Assembly: GCA_029747015.1 (NCBI GenBank)
Contig: JAKOGI010000052.1
Coordinates: 154,001 to 218,000 of the forward strand
Length of the DNA: 64,000 nt
Direction: 5' to 3'
Source: Carnegiea gigantea
Taxonomy: Eukaryota; Streptophyta; Magnoliopsida; Caryophyllales; Cactaceae
Made by a program: the position numbers and the translations under genes. Below, in pieces: positions 1 to 12,394 of the stretch (position 1 is the stretch's first letter; every line of letters begins with the position of its first letter). The notes beneath the pieces are model-generated. The model was given only the letters and a program-made list of their open reading frames with translations. It was not told the origin of the DNA and did not search any database.

Positions 1-30
1 ATACTTTTTTTTTTTTAAAAAAAAACATGT

Positions 31-537
31 CTAAGGTAGTGTTTGGTTGGGAGGAAAATGGTTTTCTCAGGGGAAAACAATCATTTTCCATGGAAAATAT
101 TTTTCCAAGGAAAATTAATTTTTATGTCACATTTTCCGTTGCTTGGTACAAGATAAATAATTTTTTATGAAAAAAGAAAAAATGTCAACTGAATTGTTTA
201 AGTAGCAAAAAAAAAAATATCGACTGAATAGTCGTAGTAGAGATAAATGTTGACCAAGCGAAGGAATGTTCAGCTTAAATTTCATATTTAAATTTTTTTA
301 AATATTTCCTATCGGATAATCAAGTTTTAATCTAAACCATTGAAATCGAATTTTGCTCTTAAATTTTGGTTGATTGTATTGTCAAAGAGTTGAAGAAAGA
401 AAATCAACTTTCTATCTTCCCAAAAAGGAAATAGATTTTCTCAATTGGGGGTCCATCCTTTATTATACCAAATAATGAAAAATTGGAAAATTATTTTGAG
501 GGAAAATGATTTTCCCTCTAACCAAAGACTACCTAAG
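31..537. mobile_element. MITE-like element, copy 1 (CTAAGGTAGT termini)
   Basis: The stretch begins CTAAGGTAGTGTTTGGTT and ends with the approximate inverse, AACCAAAGACTACCTAAG, so it has terminal inverted repeats of about 20 bp. Inside the ends are further inverted GGAAAAT/ATTTTCC blocks. There is no coding capacity. The interior is clearly related to 17820-18180 (shared order of GTCAACTGAAT, AATATCGA, GTCAAAGAGTTGAAG and AAAATCAACTT blocks), which shows it is a dispersed repeat. A clean target duplication is not visible, so the superfamily is left open. Confidence 0.6.
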
Positions 538-728
538 AGTGTGTTGTGGTGCTATTTATCATATCCAATAGATTAGCAAACTGAAAAGAAGAGTGTTGCT
601 ATTGTAAATTTGTAATAGTGGATTTCAATTAGTATTGGTCTATTGGATGAGGTGGTCTCACAAAGGGTTATTATGGAATATAGGTGCTAATGTCAACCTA
701 AAATCAACTTTTCTAATTTTCATAGCAC

Positions 729-1345
729 TAGGGGTGGGCAACAGACCGAGTACCTATTGGGTTGAATGGTCGGTCCGTTTAAAATAGTGCTAATAAAGGG
801 TCGGATCAATAATGGTCTGGGTCATTAATGGGTTAGCCTATTAAAGCATATTAACGGGCCGGACTTGGCAGACCCATTAACGGTTCGTTTAGTGACCAAT
901 TATTTTTTTAATTTAATTGACACACTAGTTTACATATTCCAATTAGTTAATCTTACTACGGCCAACACTTTGTACATAATGATAATTATTAGACACCGTT
1001 GTTTTGCGTAAGTTTGTTTCGTTTTTAAACGGGCCCAAAGCGGGCTGCCCATGGGCCGACTTGACCCGACCCATTTATTAGCTTGATTATATATTTTCTA
1101 ACTTTGAATTTGGACTAGTTTAATTTGGTTGGAAAATTACAAATACATTAGTTGAAAATTAACTAACCAAAAACACTCTTTAGGTGTTAATGAGCGGGTA
1201 ATGGGCGAGCCGTGTTCATGTGGCCCATAACCCATTAACAAATGTACTTGACCCAACCTATTAACAAATATACTTGACCCAATCCAGCCCGTTTAGTTAA
1301 TGGGTTGACCCAATCTGATCCAACCCAATCCGTTGTCCATCCATA
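729..1345. mobile_element. hAT-type MITE with 8-bp target duplication CATAGCAC, copy 1
   Basis: The element starts TAGGGGTGGGCAAC and ends with the imperfect inverse GTTGTCCATCCATA. It is flanked by a perfect 8-bp direct repeat CATAGCAC at 721-728 and 1346-1353, the length expected of the hAT superfamily. The interior is rich in GGGTCGG/GACCCGA and TTAATGGGTT motifs and has no open frame. A second copy lies at 15548-15997. Confidence 0.82.
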
Positions 1346-1353
1346 CATAGCAC

Positions 1354-1734
1354 TGATCTGCATCACTTTGTCTCATAATAAATGCTCGTAAGAATTAAGA
1401 TCATTTCATACAAGAATTAGTGTGGTGGGTTATAGTGATGTTCTGCCACCTGATGAGAAAAAATATGCTGTGATTTCAACTTCATGCTGACTCCTTCAGC
1501 AAACGTTTTACGTTCTACATGGTTGATAAAAATGGGGGTCCTCATCTTAAGGAATTTTATTGGGAGTTCTTGGTTCAAGATGGGAATTAGGAGGGTGGAT
1601 TATGATTTAATAGGATTATCTTTCATGGGATTTAATCCAACATGGCAGTGTGGTTTACCATTAGGCGGAAATGCGGGATGTTCATGTCTTGGTCTGCAGG
1701 AGATTAATATATGAATTTGTTAAAGTGGGCTAGC
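1354..1734. other. Intergenic, no supported gene
   Basis: AT-rich DNA. A 76-codon open frame at 1484-1714 has no recognisable motif, no splice context and no neighbour supporting it, so it is not called a gene. Confidence 0.5.
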
Positions 1735-2145
1735 AAATATATTTGGGTGCTTGATAGCAAGAGCTATTTGGGTAAAAATAGTTGTTTAGGAGGATTTTAG
1801 TTACTTTGACCAAGTTAAGTAGTCCAATGGTGTTGGTGAATAGTTGTTTACAATAAAAGTTCTTTTTCAAAAAGTTATTCTCATTGGTCTTTTGAGAAGA
1901 ATTTTTTGTGGAAACGATATAGCTGTCCACAAGTTTGAAAAATTACACATGTCATCAAAAAATAATTTGTACATAAGAGTATAAATGAAAGTTTACCAAC
2001 ATATTTTCTTAGAAACAGCTAGTTTTACCAAATACTTTTTCTAAAAACAGCTAATTCAAAAAACTAACACAGATAGTTAATTCAAAAAGCTAACAACTAA
2101 TACAAACAGCTAATAGCTAACAACTGTGTACCAAACATGACCGTT
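1735..2145. repeat. MITE-like repeat with AGCTAAT/TTAGCTG subrepeats, copy 1
   Basis: The interior repeats AGCTAAT, AACAGCTAA and the inverse AGCTATT, and the right end (TACCAAACATGACC) resembles the ends of two other copies at about 16852-17142 and 60372-61168. It is non-coding, and its boundaries are approximate because no target duplication could be fixed. Confidence 0.5.
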
Positions 2146-2201
2146 GGTTTTTATGTAGTGACTCACCTTTTATGATGTTTGTCAAATTTTAAAAGTTATT
2201 A

Positions 2202-2535
2202 GGACTAAGGGCTTGTTCGTTTCAACATTAGCTCAACCGCAACTGCTTTCAACTGCTCTCAACCACTTCCAACCACTTTAAACCGTTAATTGCTAATACC
2301 AACCGTTTCTAACTGCTTCCAGCCGCACACAACTGCTCTCTCCTGATCCTAATTGCTTACAATTGCACGCAATTGTTCACATTATTTTATAAATGTTAAT
2401 CCAACTATCTCCCAGCTACTCACAACTACTTCTAACTATTGACAACTACTCATAGCTGTTAACTGCTAATCTCAACCGCTCACAATCGCTCTCATCTAAT
2501 AACCGCTCCTTGCAATCATTGAAACAAACAATCCC
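2202..2535. mobile_element. MITE with short internal tandem repeats (CAACTGCTCTC type)
   Basis: The left terminus GGGCTTGTTCGTTTCAA (from 2209) and right terminus ATTGAAACAAACAATCCC are inverted repeats. The interior is a run of 10-11-bp units such as CAACTGCTCTC and CAACCACTTCC. An 8-bp direct repeat AGTTATTA is at 2194-2201 and 2536-2543; the left copy is seven bases outside the recognisable terminus, so the exact left edge is uncertain. It is non-coding. Confidence 0.65.
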
Positions 2536-2543
2536 AGTTATTA

Positions 2544-3880
2544 ATGAAAAATAAGAAAGGGGGTCCAGTAGAAGGGAGGGCATATAATTTTTTGGGGGAG
2601 AGGGAGGGGGAGTGCCAAGAGGGGCCAGGTAAGAACAACTCAATATCTCTAGGTAACCCTCTCATAAGAGTCATACCTATTTGTCAGAGTATAGCGGAAG
2701 TACTTTGAAGGATGAAAAGACTAAAGAGTATGACTTACTAAATGACAATCGAAGCAACTAGGCCTGATTTAGTTATCCGATCAACTATTATATTGCCTTC
2801 CATGCAGGTGTGATGTATGTGGACATGTCTAGCTTTCACAGAGGATATGATGTGTTGAACAAAGACTATGTATCTTCCACGACGCTTAAATTGCCCCACG
2901 CACTGCTTTATATGAGAATTTTATTGTCTCCTGCAATCACAAGATTTGTAAACCCTACATAGAGTGCCACCTCGACTCCATCTCTCAATTTGTAGATTTG
3001 ATAATAAGAATACATATCTCTCCCATATTGGCATTTCCTCCCATTTCCTTACTCTTCAATTTGGGGTATAAGGAAGAGTGGGAAATGAGAAGAACTATTT
3101 TACTTATTTGCCCCCTATAAATCTAACTAAAATATATTTTAATTTATTTTATAAGGACATATTTGTCAATTCATTCATTTATACTTATTTACTCTCATAT
3201 TATTTTAAATAAGAGTGAGTCCTTACTTCGCTTAAACTCTCAGATAAGGGTGAACAACTTACTTTTATTTACGTTCTGTTACTCATACTCTTCCTTACTC
3301 TTATTTACTCTCACTCTTCTAACTTATTTCCTTTTCAAATGGACCCTTAGTGCTCCATATGGGTGCTCATGGATCGGGTACCCAAACCAAAACGATTTCG
3401 ATTCGGGTAATCGAAAGTTTGGATTGGCCATCCCTCAAACCAAAAGCAAACCAAAATTTTCGGGTACTCGAAAGTTTCGGTTCAGATTTTCAATTACTTA
3501 AGAAGTAGAATTATACATGTTTTTCACATTTTAATTTTCACATTTTTTTAATTTATGCTTTACCGCTTTGTCAGGTGTGTTATTAGGCCCAACACTTAGT
3601 TACCCCAATTGCAACATGTGTAATTTTTTTAATTAGTGGAAATGTACTATCAACTTCACAAACTTAGTAGGCTCTCGGCATTGTGCAATATAATGGAGCA
3701 TATGTACCTTATAAAAAATTTTTTGAGTACTTAGATAGAGACATACTATAAATATAAGATCACAGGACTTTCAACCAACATTCCTTTCGTCTGTCTCTCA
3801 TTCTCCAAGTCTCCAACACATCATCCATGCAATAAAGAATTTTTTTTAAAAAAAGTTTTCGGTAACCAAATGAGCAAAAT
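2544..3880. other. Intergenic, low-complexity and possible hairpin
   Basis: No gene is supported. Around 3037-3095 CCCATTTCCTTACTCTTC is followed by an approximate inverse, giving a possible hairpin. 3225-3345 is a run of TTACTCTTA-like units ending CAAATGGACCCTTAG. 3365-3490 is rich in CCAAACC/GGGTA words of the type found in degenerate plant repeats. Confidence 0.4.
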
Positions 3881-4917
3881 CTTCATCATATCCGAAAAAA
3901 TTTTCGATCTGTATCCGAAATTTCGAATCAGGCGGCGGTTTTTTGACTCGCGTTAATGGTTTCCGGATTGTTTTGAACGCCTGAGGTTGTACTGCTCGAC
4001 CTGAAATCCCACCATCACAGAATTCCCCAAATTCTCGTGAAATCTGCCCCAACTCTCACTTTGTCTCGCCTTTTATCTTCTTCTTCCTTGTTGGACAGCA
4101 ACGACAATGGCGGAATTGCCTCCAAACGTTGGAAACGTTCTTCGTTGTTCAGCGAAATCAGTCTAAAACACAAAGAATCAAATCAGAAGCAGCAATCACA
4201 GGGTTCTTCAACTCTCGATCAAGGTTCCGCATTCAGTGAAATTCGCAATGAAGAGTTCGAGCGTAACCGCAGCTCGTCGCCAGTTGAGTCTCAGCGACTA
4301 TCATTTGGACATGTCAGGAGGACGAAGATTGCCGTAGAGCAAGAGAAGAAGAATCAAAAGCAATCCATCGTTATATGTGTTTTTGGGAGCCAGACTTGCG
4401 AATATCGCCGGCAAAATCTCTGAGTGGTGGCACAATCATAAAAAGGAGAATAGGGAGTTGGAGTCGGAGTCTCAGGCTGACAATGGTGAAAATGGAGACG
4501 ATCATTTGCCATCAGAATCTGCTTTTTGGGTTGATTTTCACCCTCAGCAGCACAAGGAAAGTCCAGAGGCGAGAAAAGACACCACAGCGAGGTTGTCTGT
4601 GCATGAGTCACAGGCTGAGAACGATAAAAATGGGAGTATGCCAGAATGAATTCCAAAAAGCCAGCAAAACCAAGGCTACATTCAATGCAGGAGAAAGTTC
4701 TCAAGCAGAGAGTTCATCCAAGAAGGCAAAAACTGAGCCAAAAATCAATGAAGAAGCAAATTTTGCGGTTAAGACTTCACCCAAAAAGGCAAAAATTGAG
4801 GGAAAAATGAAGGGAGAAGAAAATTGCGCACTGGAGAGTTCATCCAACAAGGTTAAAACCCTGGAAATTTTAGAGCTTTGCTTGCTTGCCCACTTGAAAG
4901 GCATAAGGATGTTTTAA
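3880..4917 (+). pseudogene. Uncertain gene or gene remnant, basic/acidic low-complexity protein
   Basis: GC content rises here and all three plus frames carry coding-like stretches one after another. The frame ending at 4423 reads a Ser/Arg/Lys-rich segment (begins KSAPTLTLSRLL) but has no upstream ATG. The frame from about 4377 to 4649 reads an acidic segment (GARLANIAGKISEWWHNH then Glu/Asp-rich). The frame ending at 4917 holds three degenerate copies of a 25-27-residue unit (SSSKKAKTE, TSPKKAKIE, SSSNKVKTL). The successive frames could be joined by short introns or by frameshifts; I cannot tell which. No family is recognised. The Lys-rich repeats would suit a nuclear protein, but that is a guess. 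It may be a partial gene, a pseudogene or a non-coding transcript. Confidence 0.35.
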
Positions 4918-6853
4918 GGGCAACGATGCCAGATCGATAAGTTGCAAAGTTTTCTGCATTTTGAGCATTTGCACAATTTGAACGGTCTTAACAATACTGA
5001 TTAATGTTTGTTAGGGTTCATTTTAGAAGTTTTACGGGATTTTGTGCAGAAATTTAAGTACTTCTTTACATTTAGAAATTTAGTCTATATGTGCATCCAC
5101 CCCTGGGTGAAACATATACTATCTTTAGCTAAAGAAGGAACCATGAGCGTGCTACTTTTGCTTGTCTAGAATGCTGGACATCTATTGCTAACTTGCAATA
5201 CTGAAAAGGTGATGCTGTTGTCATTGGTTATGTCTAGATACCACATGGTGATCAAGATCGTAGGTATGAATGCTTGTACAGTCCTGGTTTCTTGTCATTG
5301 AATTTATGAAAATATATGTGATGGCGTCCTGGAATGTGATGTTGGTTGTGCTTAGACAACAGCTTATTAAAAACATTGTGGCTTGTAGACATTCTCGTCA
5401 TGATTGAATGGACGTGAAGCCAAAAGTTTGACATATAAACAACGAGGGTGTCATTTTTTTTTTTTTGCTGCAGGTGCTTTTGTGTTCAGTTTCTGCATAG
5501 TTCTTTTGCTATGTATCAAAAAGAAAAATGGCAGGTATGTTATAATTGATACAGTTTAGCAGCAAGTTCAGGGATAATGCAGTGTGTGATGTTTCCCTTT
5601 GGCCTCTTCAACATGGCAGGAAAAGTTGTGGGATACAGGGATTCGGTGGCTTTGGTTGAATTGCTTATTTACTGGTGTTGGGGTGGGATTCTACAGCTTA
5701 TAGAGATACACACCTATTATATATAGTGAATTTGCTGGCACTTATTCTGTTTGCATCTATGTTGGCTCAAAGCCATTTAATTATTAAAAAACAAGAGTTT
5801 CCAATCTATAGTGAAAAAAGGAAGGCATACTTTATGGAATTTTGTATTTAGGTGTTGGAACCATGTTGACTTATTTATTGTTATTCACTCTAACTTACTC
5901 CTGTCTGAATGTTTGTTCTTTTGTGCCATGGTGGTGTGCCTTCTTCTCTTAAAGGCTGGATTTTGTGTTAATGAAGTTTGAGCTGGATGCTTATTGACTA
6001 TCTGATTCAATGCATTAATGAGCAATTGAGCATGATTCATGTTGTCAGTAACCTTTCGGTGCAGAAGGGTTATGCTTTGCATTTCAGCTAATATCAGCAT
6101 ATCTATGTATCATTGCTTGCCATGTTTTTATCATTTGGTTTTGCTATGCCTTGAAAGAGTTGGTGCGGTATTCATATTTGTGCTCAAACACAGAACTAGG
6201 GATTATGTGTTTTTTGAAAGGGGGAGGGGTGCTTGGATAATTACAGATTAACCAACTTTTAGTTGAGTAACACTGGTGTAAGCATTATGTGCCTCCAAAC
6301 AATATGGAACATCAATATGCAAGCGTTGAGATAGGTGTAAAGTTAATTGTTTGAAACATGAGATTTGGTGAAGTACTTTAATTGATTGAGGCAAAGACAT
6401 GATTTTCCGTATACTTGATCTTTTGTCGATTCACTTTCATCATCATGGTTCCAATGTCAGATTATGTCTACTCTACTATGGATGAAGTACATGAATATTT
6501 TGACTAGACTATTGATGAAGTTCAGTTATGGAAACCTTGGGAGATTGTATGCTGTTTGGCCCTTTGATGTGAAATATACTATCTTCCATTTTCTAAAGTG
6601 TTAGGAGCTTCCTTTTTGTGTTGAACTATCTGTTTCTTTCTTGCCCCCCTTTCTTGTCTTTTCTTTTTCCCTTCCTTTCTTTTTTTTTTTTGGTTTTTCT
6701 TTTTTTACCCCCCCTTTTTTTTAAGTTTGCTGTTCCAGAGTGATATTCTTGTATGTGCTCTATGGTGAGGCATATTTTGGAACTATATAAATTTCCAGAG
6801 TTGCAGACTGCTTACAACTGGTTACTAATAGGGTTGGATAATATAGAAACTCC
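4918..6853. other. Intergenic or 3' transcribed region, no supported coding
   Basis: T-rich DNA with scattered splice-acceptor-like tracts (for example TTTTTTGCTGCAG near 5460-5473) and a pyrimidine-rich run at about 6640-6720. Open frames here are short and without motifs. It could contain introns or UTR of the doubtful gene just upstream. Confidence 0.4.
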
Positions 6854-6854
6854 T

Positions 6855-7625
6855 CTTTTTTTTTTTTTTTTAGGTAAAAGGCAAAGCTTTTCATTTCCAA
6901 CCTCAATCAAATTACAACCTATCAACACCTTTCTGTAAACTATTTACAAAATCAGGCTGGACAATCTCTCCACCTGCATAATTTCTTCCTGTTTCTAGCT
7001 AAATAATCCAACCTTTAGGCAACATCAAACTTAATCTCCTCACTGATCTTCTCAATATCCCTGTTCCTCTGGTTGAAGCATCAATTGTTTGTTTCAATCC
7101 ATATGTGGTCTTGCAAGGCAGCATATCCCAAAAATATAATTCTTTTCTTCCCCTTCTCCCATTTCCCGTAACAAGGTCTGCATATTGTGTAGGCTATCTG
7201 CCTGAATAGTTATATGCAACCAGTGAGCTAATCTTTCTCTGAGTGCTGTAGTAACTTGACAGCTAAAGAACAGATGATTCAGGTCTTCATGCTCAGATTT
7301 GCAGAGTTGAAATTGTAGGTCAACCTCAGGTTCATAGTGCCTTGCCCTGTCTTTTGTGGTTAATCTCTGCAGCATCATCAGCTATAATATAAAAGCATGC
7401 TTTGGAATATTTTCTTTGTTCCACAAAATTCTCTCCCAGACCCAATCAGTATCCTCTCGTAGTTGCCATTGGTATTTGGTGATGAATTTTTAATGGAATA
7501 TTCCCCTTTAGCATATAACTTCCACGACCAATCTGAATTTAAGCCAGCCTTAAACTTCTCTTCGATCTTATAGAATCTTTTCCAATACCCAGCATCTATC
7601 TCCTGACAGCATCTACCTCTTATTG
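6855..7625 (-). mobile_element. L1-type LINE remnant (3' end, zinc-binding region)
   Basis: Read on the minus strand, this is the last part of a non-LTR retrotransposon ORF2. A broken frame near 7390-7480 has words typical of the region before the zinc-binding domain, followed by an open frame 7378-7094 with the order LQRLTTKDR, CKSEHEDLNHLFFSC (Cys...His...Cys spacing of the reverse-transcriptase zinc-binding domain) and ALRERLAHW. The minus-strand 3' end is a poly(A) tail, seen as the T-run at about 6855-6871. Upstream reverse transcriptase is missing, so this is a 5'-truncated dead copy, the usual fate of LINEs. Confidence 0.75.
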
Positions 7626-10203
7626 CAGTTTATGGCTGCTCTATCATTAGAGAATATTTCTCAGAAGTAATGCCTCTGTGTCTACATGTTTTCATTGTGC
7701 AGAATAATTTCTTGATACTATTTTGTATTCGAATCTTCCTTGCAGGTGGGATCCCTGACACTGTGAGCCACATTAGGCACAAATGAGATTTTTGCTGCTG
7801 CCCCCTTTTATGCCCAAGCTTATTGCTACCCCATTTAACAGTGCATTTAGTTGAAAATGTAATGTTCCTTTCCAAGGTTGCTTTCATTCTTTGTTTGTCA
7901 GCAGTCTTTCTTGCAGACATTCTAGACATATGCTTTCCATGTTAGTTTATGTGTTTGCTTTCTGCTTATTCATTGCCTTCTGTTGTCTCTTTTTGATCTG
8001 TTAAGAAGGAAAGGCCATGCCTCATTGAATAGCAGGGAAAGCTCATGGATGAGTATGTCCCTGGGCAAGGATTGTAAGTCATCCCAGTTTGGTTTATCTG
8101 GGAACCAAGTGCTTCAGTCAGCTTGTCTTTTTGGGACTCTTCTTATGCTTGTTTTGAAACAAAAAGGGGAGGGAAGAGGGTTTTGGCTTGATTTGATATT
8201 TACCATGATTTCTACTCTCTACCGTTTTTATCTTTCTTTGTTATCTAAATGACCTACTTTTAACATGTACATAATCACCGGGAACGCTTCCCGGTTTGGT
8301 TAATCTGGAATGGGGAATCCTACTTAGTGCACAAATTTGGTTTAATCTAGGCAGAACACCGATCATTGGGGTATGAAGCATTCCCGGTAACTATGAACCA
8401 TCATTGCCTGGAACGTGGTACGCTCGGTACGGGGGACGGATTCGGGTAGTGATTCGCCGCCTAGTGGATAATCCGGTACGTAAGGGTCGTTATTAGTACA
8501 TCTAGTTCTCCAATTCAAAACTTCACATAGCATAGAGATTCATGAAATTATTTAATAACAAGGATTCTCTCTCTTCCCTCCCCCCCCCGGCCAACCGTAG
8601 GGCAACATTTTCACATTAATCCTTATTTCTTTCTCTCTCACTCTCTCTCTCTTCTTCTCGTTTGCTGTGTAAAAAGCTTGCTCATTCATGGCAACCTCAA
8701 AATTCCTTCCATTTTCTTCAAAATTTGGCCTATGAATCACGAAAATATGCAATAACATTGTGGGAGGAGATGGGTTTGCTGAATTCGCCATATTTGGGGA
8801 TTTGGTACGCTAAAGTATCGCGTTCTGGTTCGCCCGAATCGGTTCACGGTTCGCGAGGGGGTTGAGAGAATATGGTAACTTTGCTATGAACATATATATA
8901 CTGGCATGAATTCCTGTTTGCCCTGAGGGAGCACCCTAACTTCTGCAGAAAGGGTCTCCTACATGTGTTAGGAATTGTTTTATTTTTTAATTGCGTGTTC
9001 TGTTTGGACATTCATATGAAGGTTCAGTGTTTTGAAGTTCAAAATTCTCTTCTGTTACTCTTTTGCAGCTGGACAAGAGCAGATGAGAAAGGCAGTTCTA
9101 GGTTGTGAGTTGATGTGGGGTTATTGTGATACCCAAGTGATGGTGATCTACTGTAAGTCCTGTACCAGACTATTACTACCTTATTATGACTTCAATTGTG
9201 AAGCTACTGTTTTTAAGTTGCTCTGCTGCTGTTGCTTTCATCCTTCAAAGAGGCAAATCTAACTAAGCAGCAAATACCAATGGAAAAATGGGATAACTGA
9301 ACTTCACACAAAGCGGGGTGTCTCGGTGTTTTCCTTTCTTGTGTTCATTTCCCTTCCCTCTTGTCCTTCGCTACTAACATAGTTTTCTATTAATACCCAT
9401 CCAATGCTGAAAATGGAACTGATGGACCATCCTTGACAAAGGTGGAATATCAGCAGCAGTGAGCAGTGGCCATCCAATTGTTTGCACCTACACAATAACA
9501 ATTTTGATTGTGTGATTGTGAATGGTCCACCACTCCACCCCTCTTCTATGCATTGATCTGAGGTTAACCAGGCTTCTTTCTAGATATGTAACAATCTAAT
9601 AGAGGGAGCACCCTGACAGCAGGACTGTTTCATTTTTTCCCCCAGTTTTCTCTAGCAAATAACAAACAAGAGAAAAGTTTCTCAACATAACTTGGCAGGA
9701 ATAAAGGGTACATATGGTGGATTTCCCTGTGGCTTAATTAGCAGTAAGTAGTACAGTATATGTCTGAATAATCAGACTTGATTTAGGGAGCCTAGAAGGC
9801 ACACAGAACTTTCACCTCCTGTTGGTGTACAGGGACTTGAAATTCTCTCACCTCAAAGGGAGTAAATACTTTCCTTGATGAGTATTAAGTAGCTTATTCT
9901 TGGCCTTACCACAAACAAGGGCATAATAACAATTAGGTCATTCCTTAAGCTCTGGCACTTTTGCTCTAATGCAAACCACGTTAGCCACTACAGTTGTAGT
10001 GGATGAACCTTGTATTGGTGAAACTCTTTGATTGACCTCAAAAACCTAAGTATCAGTGTTGGATGGTCATACTGATGTGGATATAGACACAGATAAAACA
10101 ACATGAATTTAGCTAAAAGAAGTGGTGATGACTGATATTTTCTTGTTTACTTATGGTAACATAAATTGATATTCATGATTGAAGGTTGCTACATCCAAAT
10201 TAG
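7626..10203. other. Intergenic, mixed repeats
   Basis: No gene is supported. 8270-8880 contains CG-richer words (GGTACGCTCGGTACG near 8419, GGTTCGCCCGAATCGG near 8828) unlike the surroundings, suggesting an inserted degenerate repeat. A C-run is at 8579-8588 and a short CT microsatellite at 8632-8652. An acceptor-like TTTTGCAG at 9062-9069 precedes a short open stretch with no recognisable product. Confidence 0.4.
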
Positions 10204-11373
10204 TCATATGTCATCTTCACATTCACAAATAGAGAAGGGAGCCTCGACCTGATCTTGTTCACGATCTCCGTCACTCTCCTTGAGATGAACTAGGCTTTCC
10301 TTGTATGGGACCACTTGTAGAAAATGCTTGACCCCATGAGTTTGGAGCTCTTTGGTGTCACGAGTGATCGGATTGTAGGACACCAGTTTCCCGCAAGCGT
10401 CTTCAAAGAGAAGCTCCCCGTTTTTCCAAAATGCCAGGGGTGCTCTAGCCCCAAGTATCGGACCAATACTTAGCTGCTTAGTCCAAGAATCTCTGACACC
10501 GTACTCCCCCAAAACCCACACATCAAAGGATTTACTAACCGTTTCAAGAGGGTATTGGATGAAAGCAAGGGAGCTCCTAAGGGATGCCAAGCATCCATTT
10601 ACTCTCTTGGATGGGATACCGTCATAATCAGGGAATTGCGTTTTCATGAAAACCTCTTCCTTCATGTCAAATGAGAAGATCACCTTTTCAACATGGTTAT
10701 CAATCTCGAACCAGCTGAAAACACCGTCTATGGAGGGATTGCAAGGAGAGTGAGGTAAATTCCCTGTTGGTTGGAACTCCTCTCCGACATCAACTTCCCT
10801 CCAGTTATTTGTTCTTAGTGAGTACATCTCTGCATGAGCAATGGTGGCGGAGGAGGGGAGACACATGTGCTTGTATGCCACGGCCTTGTAGTCATCGTTT
10901 TTGGCATCGAAGCCAAACCCAACACATATGTCGAATGGGTAAGCATTAGTAGGAGGCTCGACATGGGATTGAGGAAGCAGTTTCAAGTCTCGAGTTGCAG
11001 GATTCCATAACAGTATGTTGTCTTTACCATCAAAGAGACAGAACACACCGTTACATGGACCTATAATTTGTGCATAGTTGTGAAATTCTCCATTTGGATT
11101 AGCATAAGAAAGCTGAAAACATTTGCTTTCAATTTCAGGGTCTTCATAACAGAGGGAGGAAAGTACTTGCCTCTTTCCATGGCGGAGGTGGCTAATAAGG
11201 AGGGACTCATGGTTATTGTTGGTGCCGATGAAGTGCCGGATGATGAAATGTGGGTTAGTTATGAGATCAAGCCACGATTTCGACGTGCACTTGAATCTTG
11301 CAAGAGACTTGACGGGTAGCCTTGCTAAGATCTCCTGAATTACATCTTCAGGAAGGAAATCAACCATGGGCAT
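10204..11373 (-). CDS. F-box protein with F-box-associated (FBA) domain, CPR1/CPR30-like class
   Basis: A single-exon gene of 389 residues. The open frame extends further upstream, but the first ATG is at 11373, giving an N-terminus of MPMVDFLPEDVIQEILARLP, which is an F-box from its first residues (Leu-Pro, Glu-Asp, Ile-Leu, Arg-Leu-Pro-Val-Lys-Ser-Leu, Phe-Lys-Cys, Ser-Lys-Ser-Trp through about residue 45). After it come features of the plant FBA region: LLWNPATRDLKLLP, VGFGFDAKNDDYKAVA and YSLRTNNWREV, then Trp- and Phe-rich beta-propeller-like strands. F-box proteins of this class are substrate receptors of SCF (SKP1-cullin-F-box) ubiquitin ligases; the substrate cannot be inferred. Length is normal for the family. 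A decayed paralogue lies upstream at 13.2-14.3 kb. The region before the ATG is AT-rich with no clear TATA box. I am confident of the family, not of any specific orthologue. Confidence 0.9.
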   Translation of the reverse strand: MPMVDFLPEDVIQEILARLPVKSLARFKCTSKSWLDLITNPHFIIRHFIGTNNNHESLLISHLRHGKRQVLSSLCYEDPEIESKCFQLSYANPNGEFHNYAQIIGPCNGVFCLFDGKDNILLWNPATRDLKLLPQSHVEPPTNAYPFDICVGFGFDAKNDDYKAVAYKHMCLPSSATIAHAEMYSLRTNNWREVDVGEEFQPTGNLPHSPCNPSIDGVFSWFEIDNHVEKVIFSFDMKEEVFMKTQFPDYDGIPSKRVNGCLASLRSSLAFIQYPLETVSKSFDVWVLGEYGVRDSWTKQLSIGPILGARAPLAFWKNGELLFEDACGKLVSYNPITRDTKELQTHGVKHFLQVVPYKESLVHLKESDGDREQDQVEAPFSICECEDDI

Positions 11374-12394
11374 CTTTGGTATCGTTATCCCTTCTGCTGT
11401 TTTTCCTTCTTTTCTTTGGTGATTGTTTTGTAACAAAGGCTTGTAGGATTATTAATATGATAGCATGAAAATCAAAAGAAAATGGAGGGTTTGAATAGTT
11501 CTTAAGAAGTAGGCACTATTTTTGTTGACAAAGATGAAGATGTCAATTAGAAATTTGCTTGTCAAACAGACTACTAATCAGAATATTCTGTGCAATTTGT
11601 TCACTCAAGCTCAGGAAACGTAAACTAAGCAGGAAGAAAAGGTCTGTTGCGTGCAGAATAAAAGTCAATATCTACTTTCACATCCCCCACCCCCCAAAAA
11701 CAAAAACCAAAACAAAAAAAAAAAGGCCTAAAAGAAGGGTTGGGGGGGGGGGGGGAGTCGTTATTTAGCTTTTATTTATGGCTTCCTTTAGGGGCTCTGA
11801 TGGAAGAATCTATCAGAGAATTTAAGAAATTTGCTGGTTTGATCTGCTTCGTGTGATTAGATAGTCTGGTGGCTTACTAGTCTTATTTTTAGATCATTGT
11901 GTCAATTTTTGTGTCAATGGCACTTCAGTACATATTGGGGTCAAGGTGGATGATTTTTTATTTGAGTCGACTTCAGGACAAATGAGATTATTTTGCCAAA
12001 AAGAAGTAACCTAATCGAAACTACGCGTTGGGTTGGGTTCAGCTTAAGGCAATTTGGGTTTCGAGTTCAATTTTTGAGTAAACTTGTTTCGTGTGTCGGG
12101 TAGGTCTTGATACAGATCGTTTTAGCTTGCATTTCGGATCTTGGGTTAGGTTCCGTGGATGCTCACCAACCAAATTTATAAGTCTTCATATTCAATTGTC
12201 ATCTAATCTTCTTTTTTTTTTTTTTTGATAATGAAGTGTAGTCTCTATCTCTGAATGAATTAAACATAAATATATATGAAAAAAGGGCCTCTGTTGACGA
12301 AAATACAAGTGGCTTTTATTAATGCTAGATGTGATCTGTGAAAATAATCTATGATCTTTGAAGGAATCAATGGAGATATCCCGAAGAGCATTTG
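11374..12394. other. Intergenic upstream of F-box gene
   Basis: Contains a C/A tract near 11687-11730, a run of about 14 G at 11742-11755, and a GGGTTGGGTTC / TTTCGGATCTTGGG-rich stretch at 11990-12170 similar in style to 19500-19800 (degenerate repeat). A T-run is at 12212-12226. No coding region. Confidence 0.4.

Noticed and set aside
8270..8880. Helitron or organelle-derived insertion because of unusual CG-rich words
   Set aside because: No TC...CTRR ends with a terminal hairpin and no recognisable plastid or mitochondrial gene sequence; left as an unclassified repeat.
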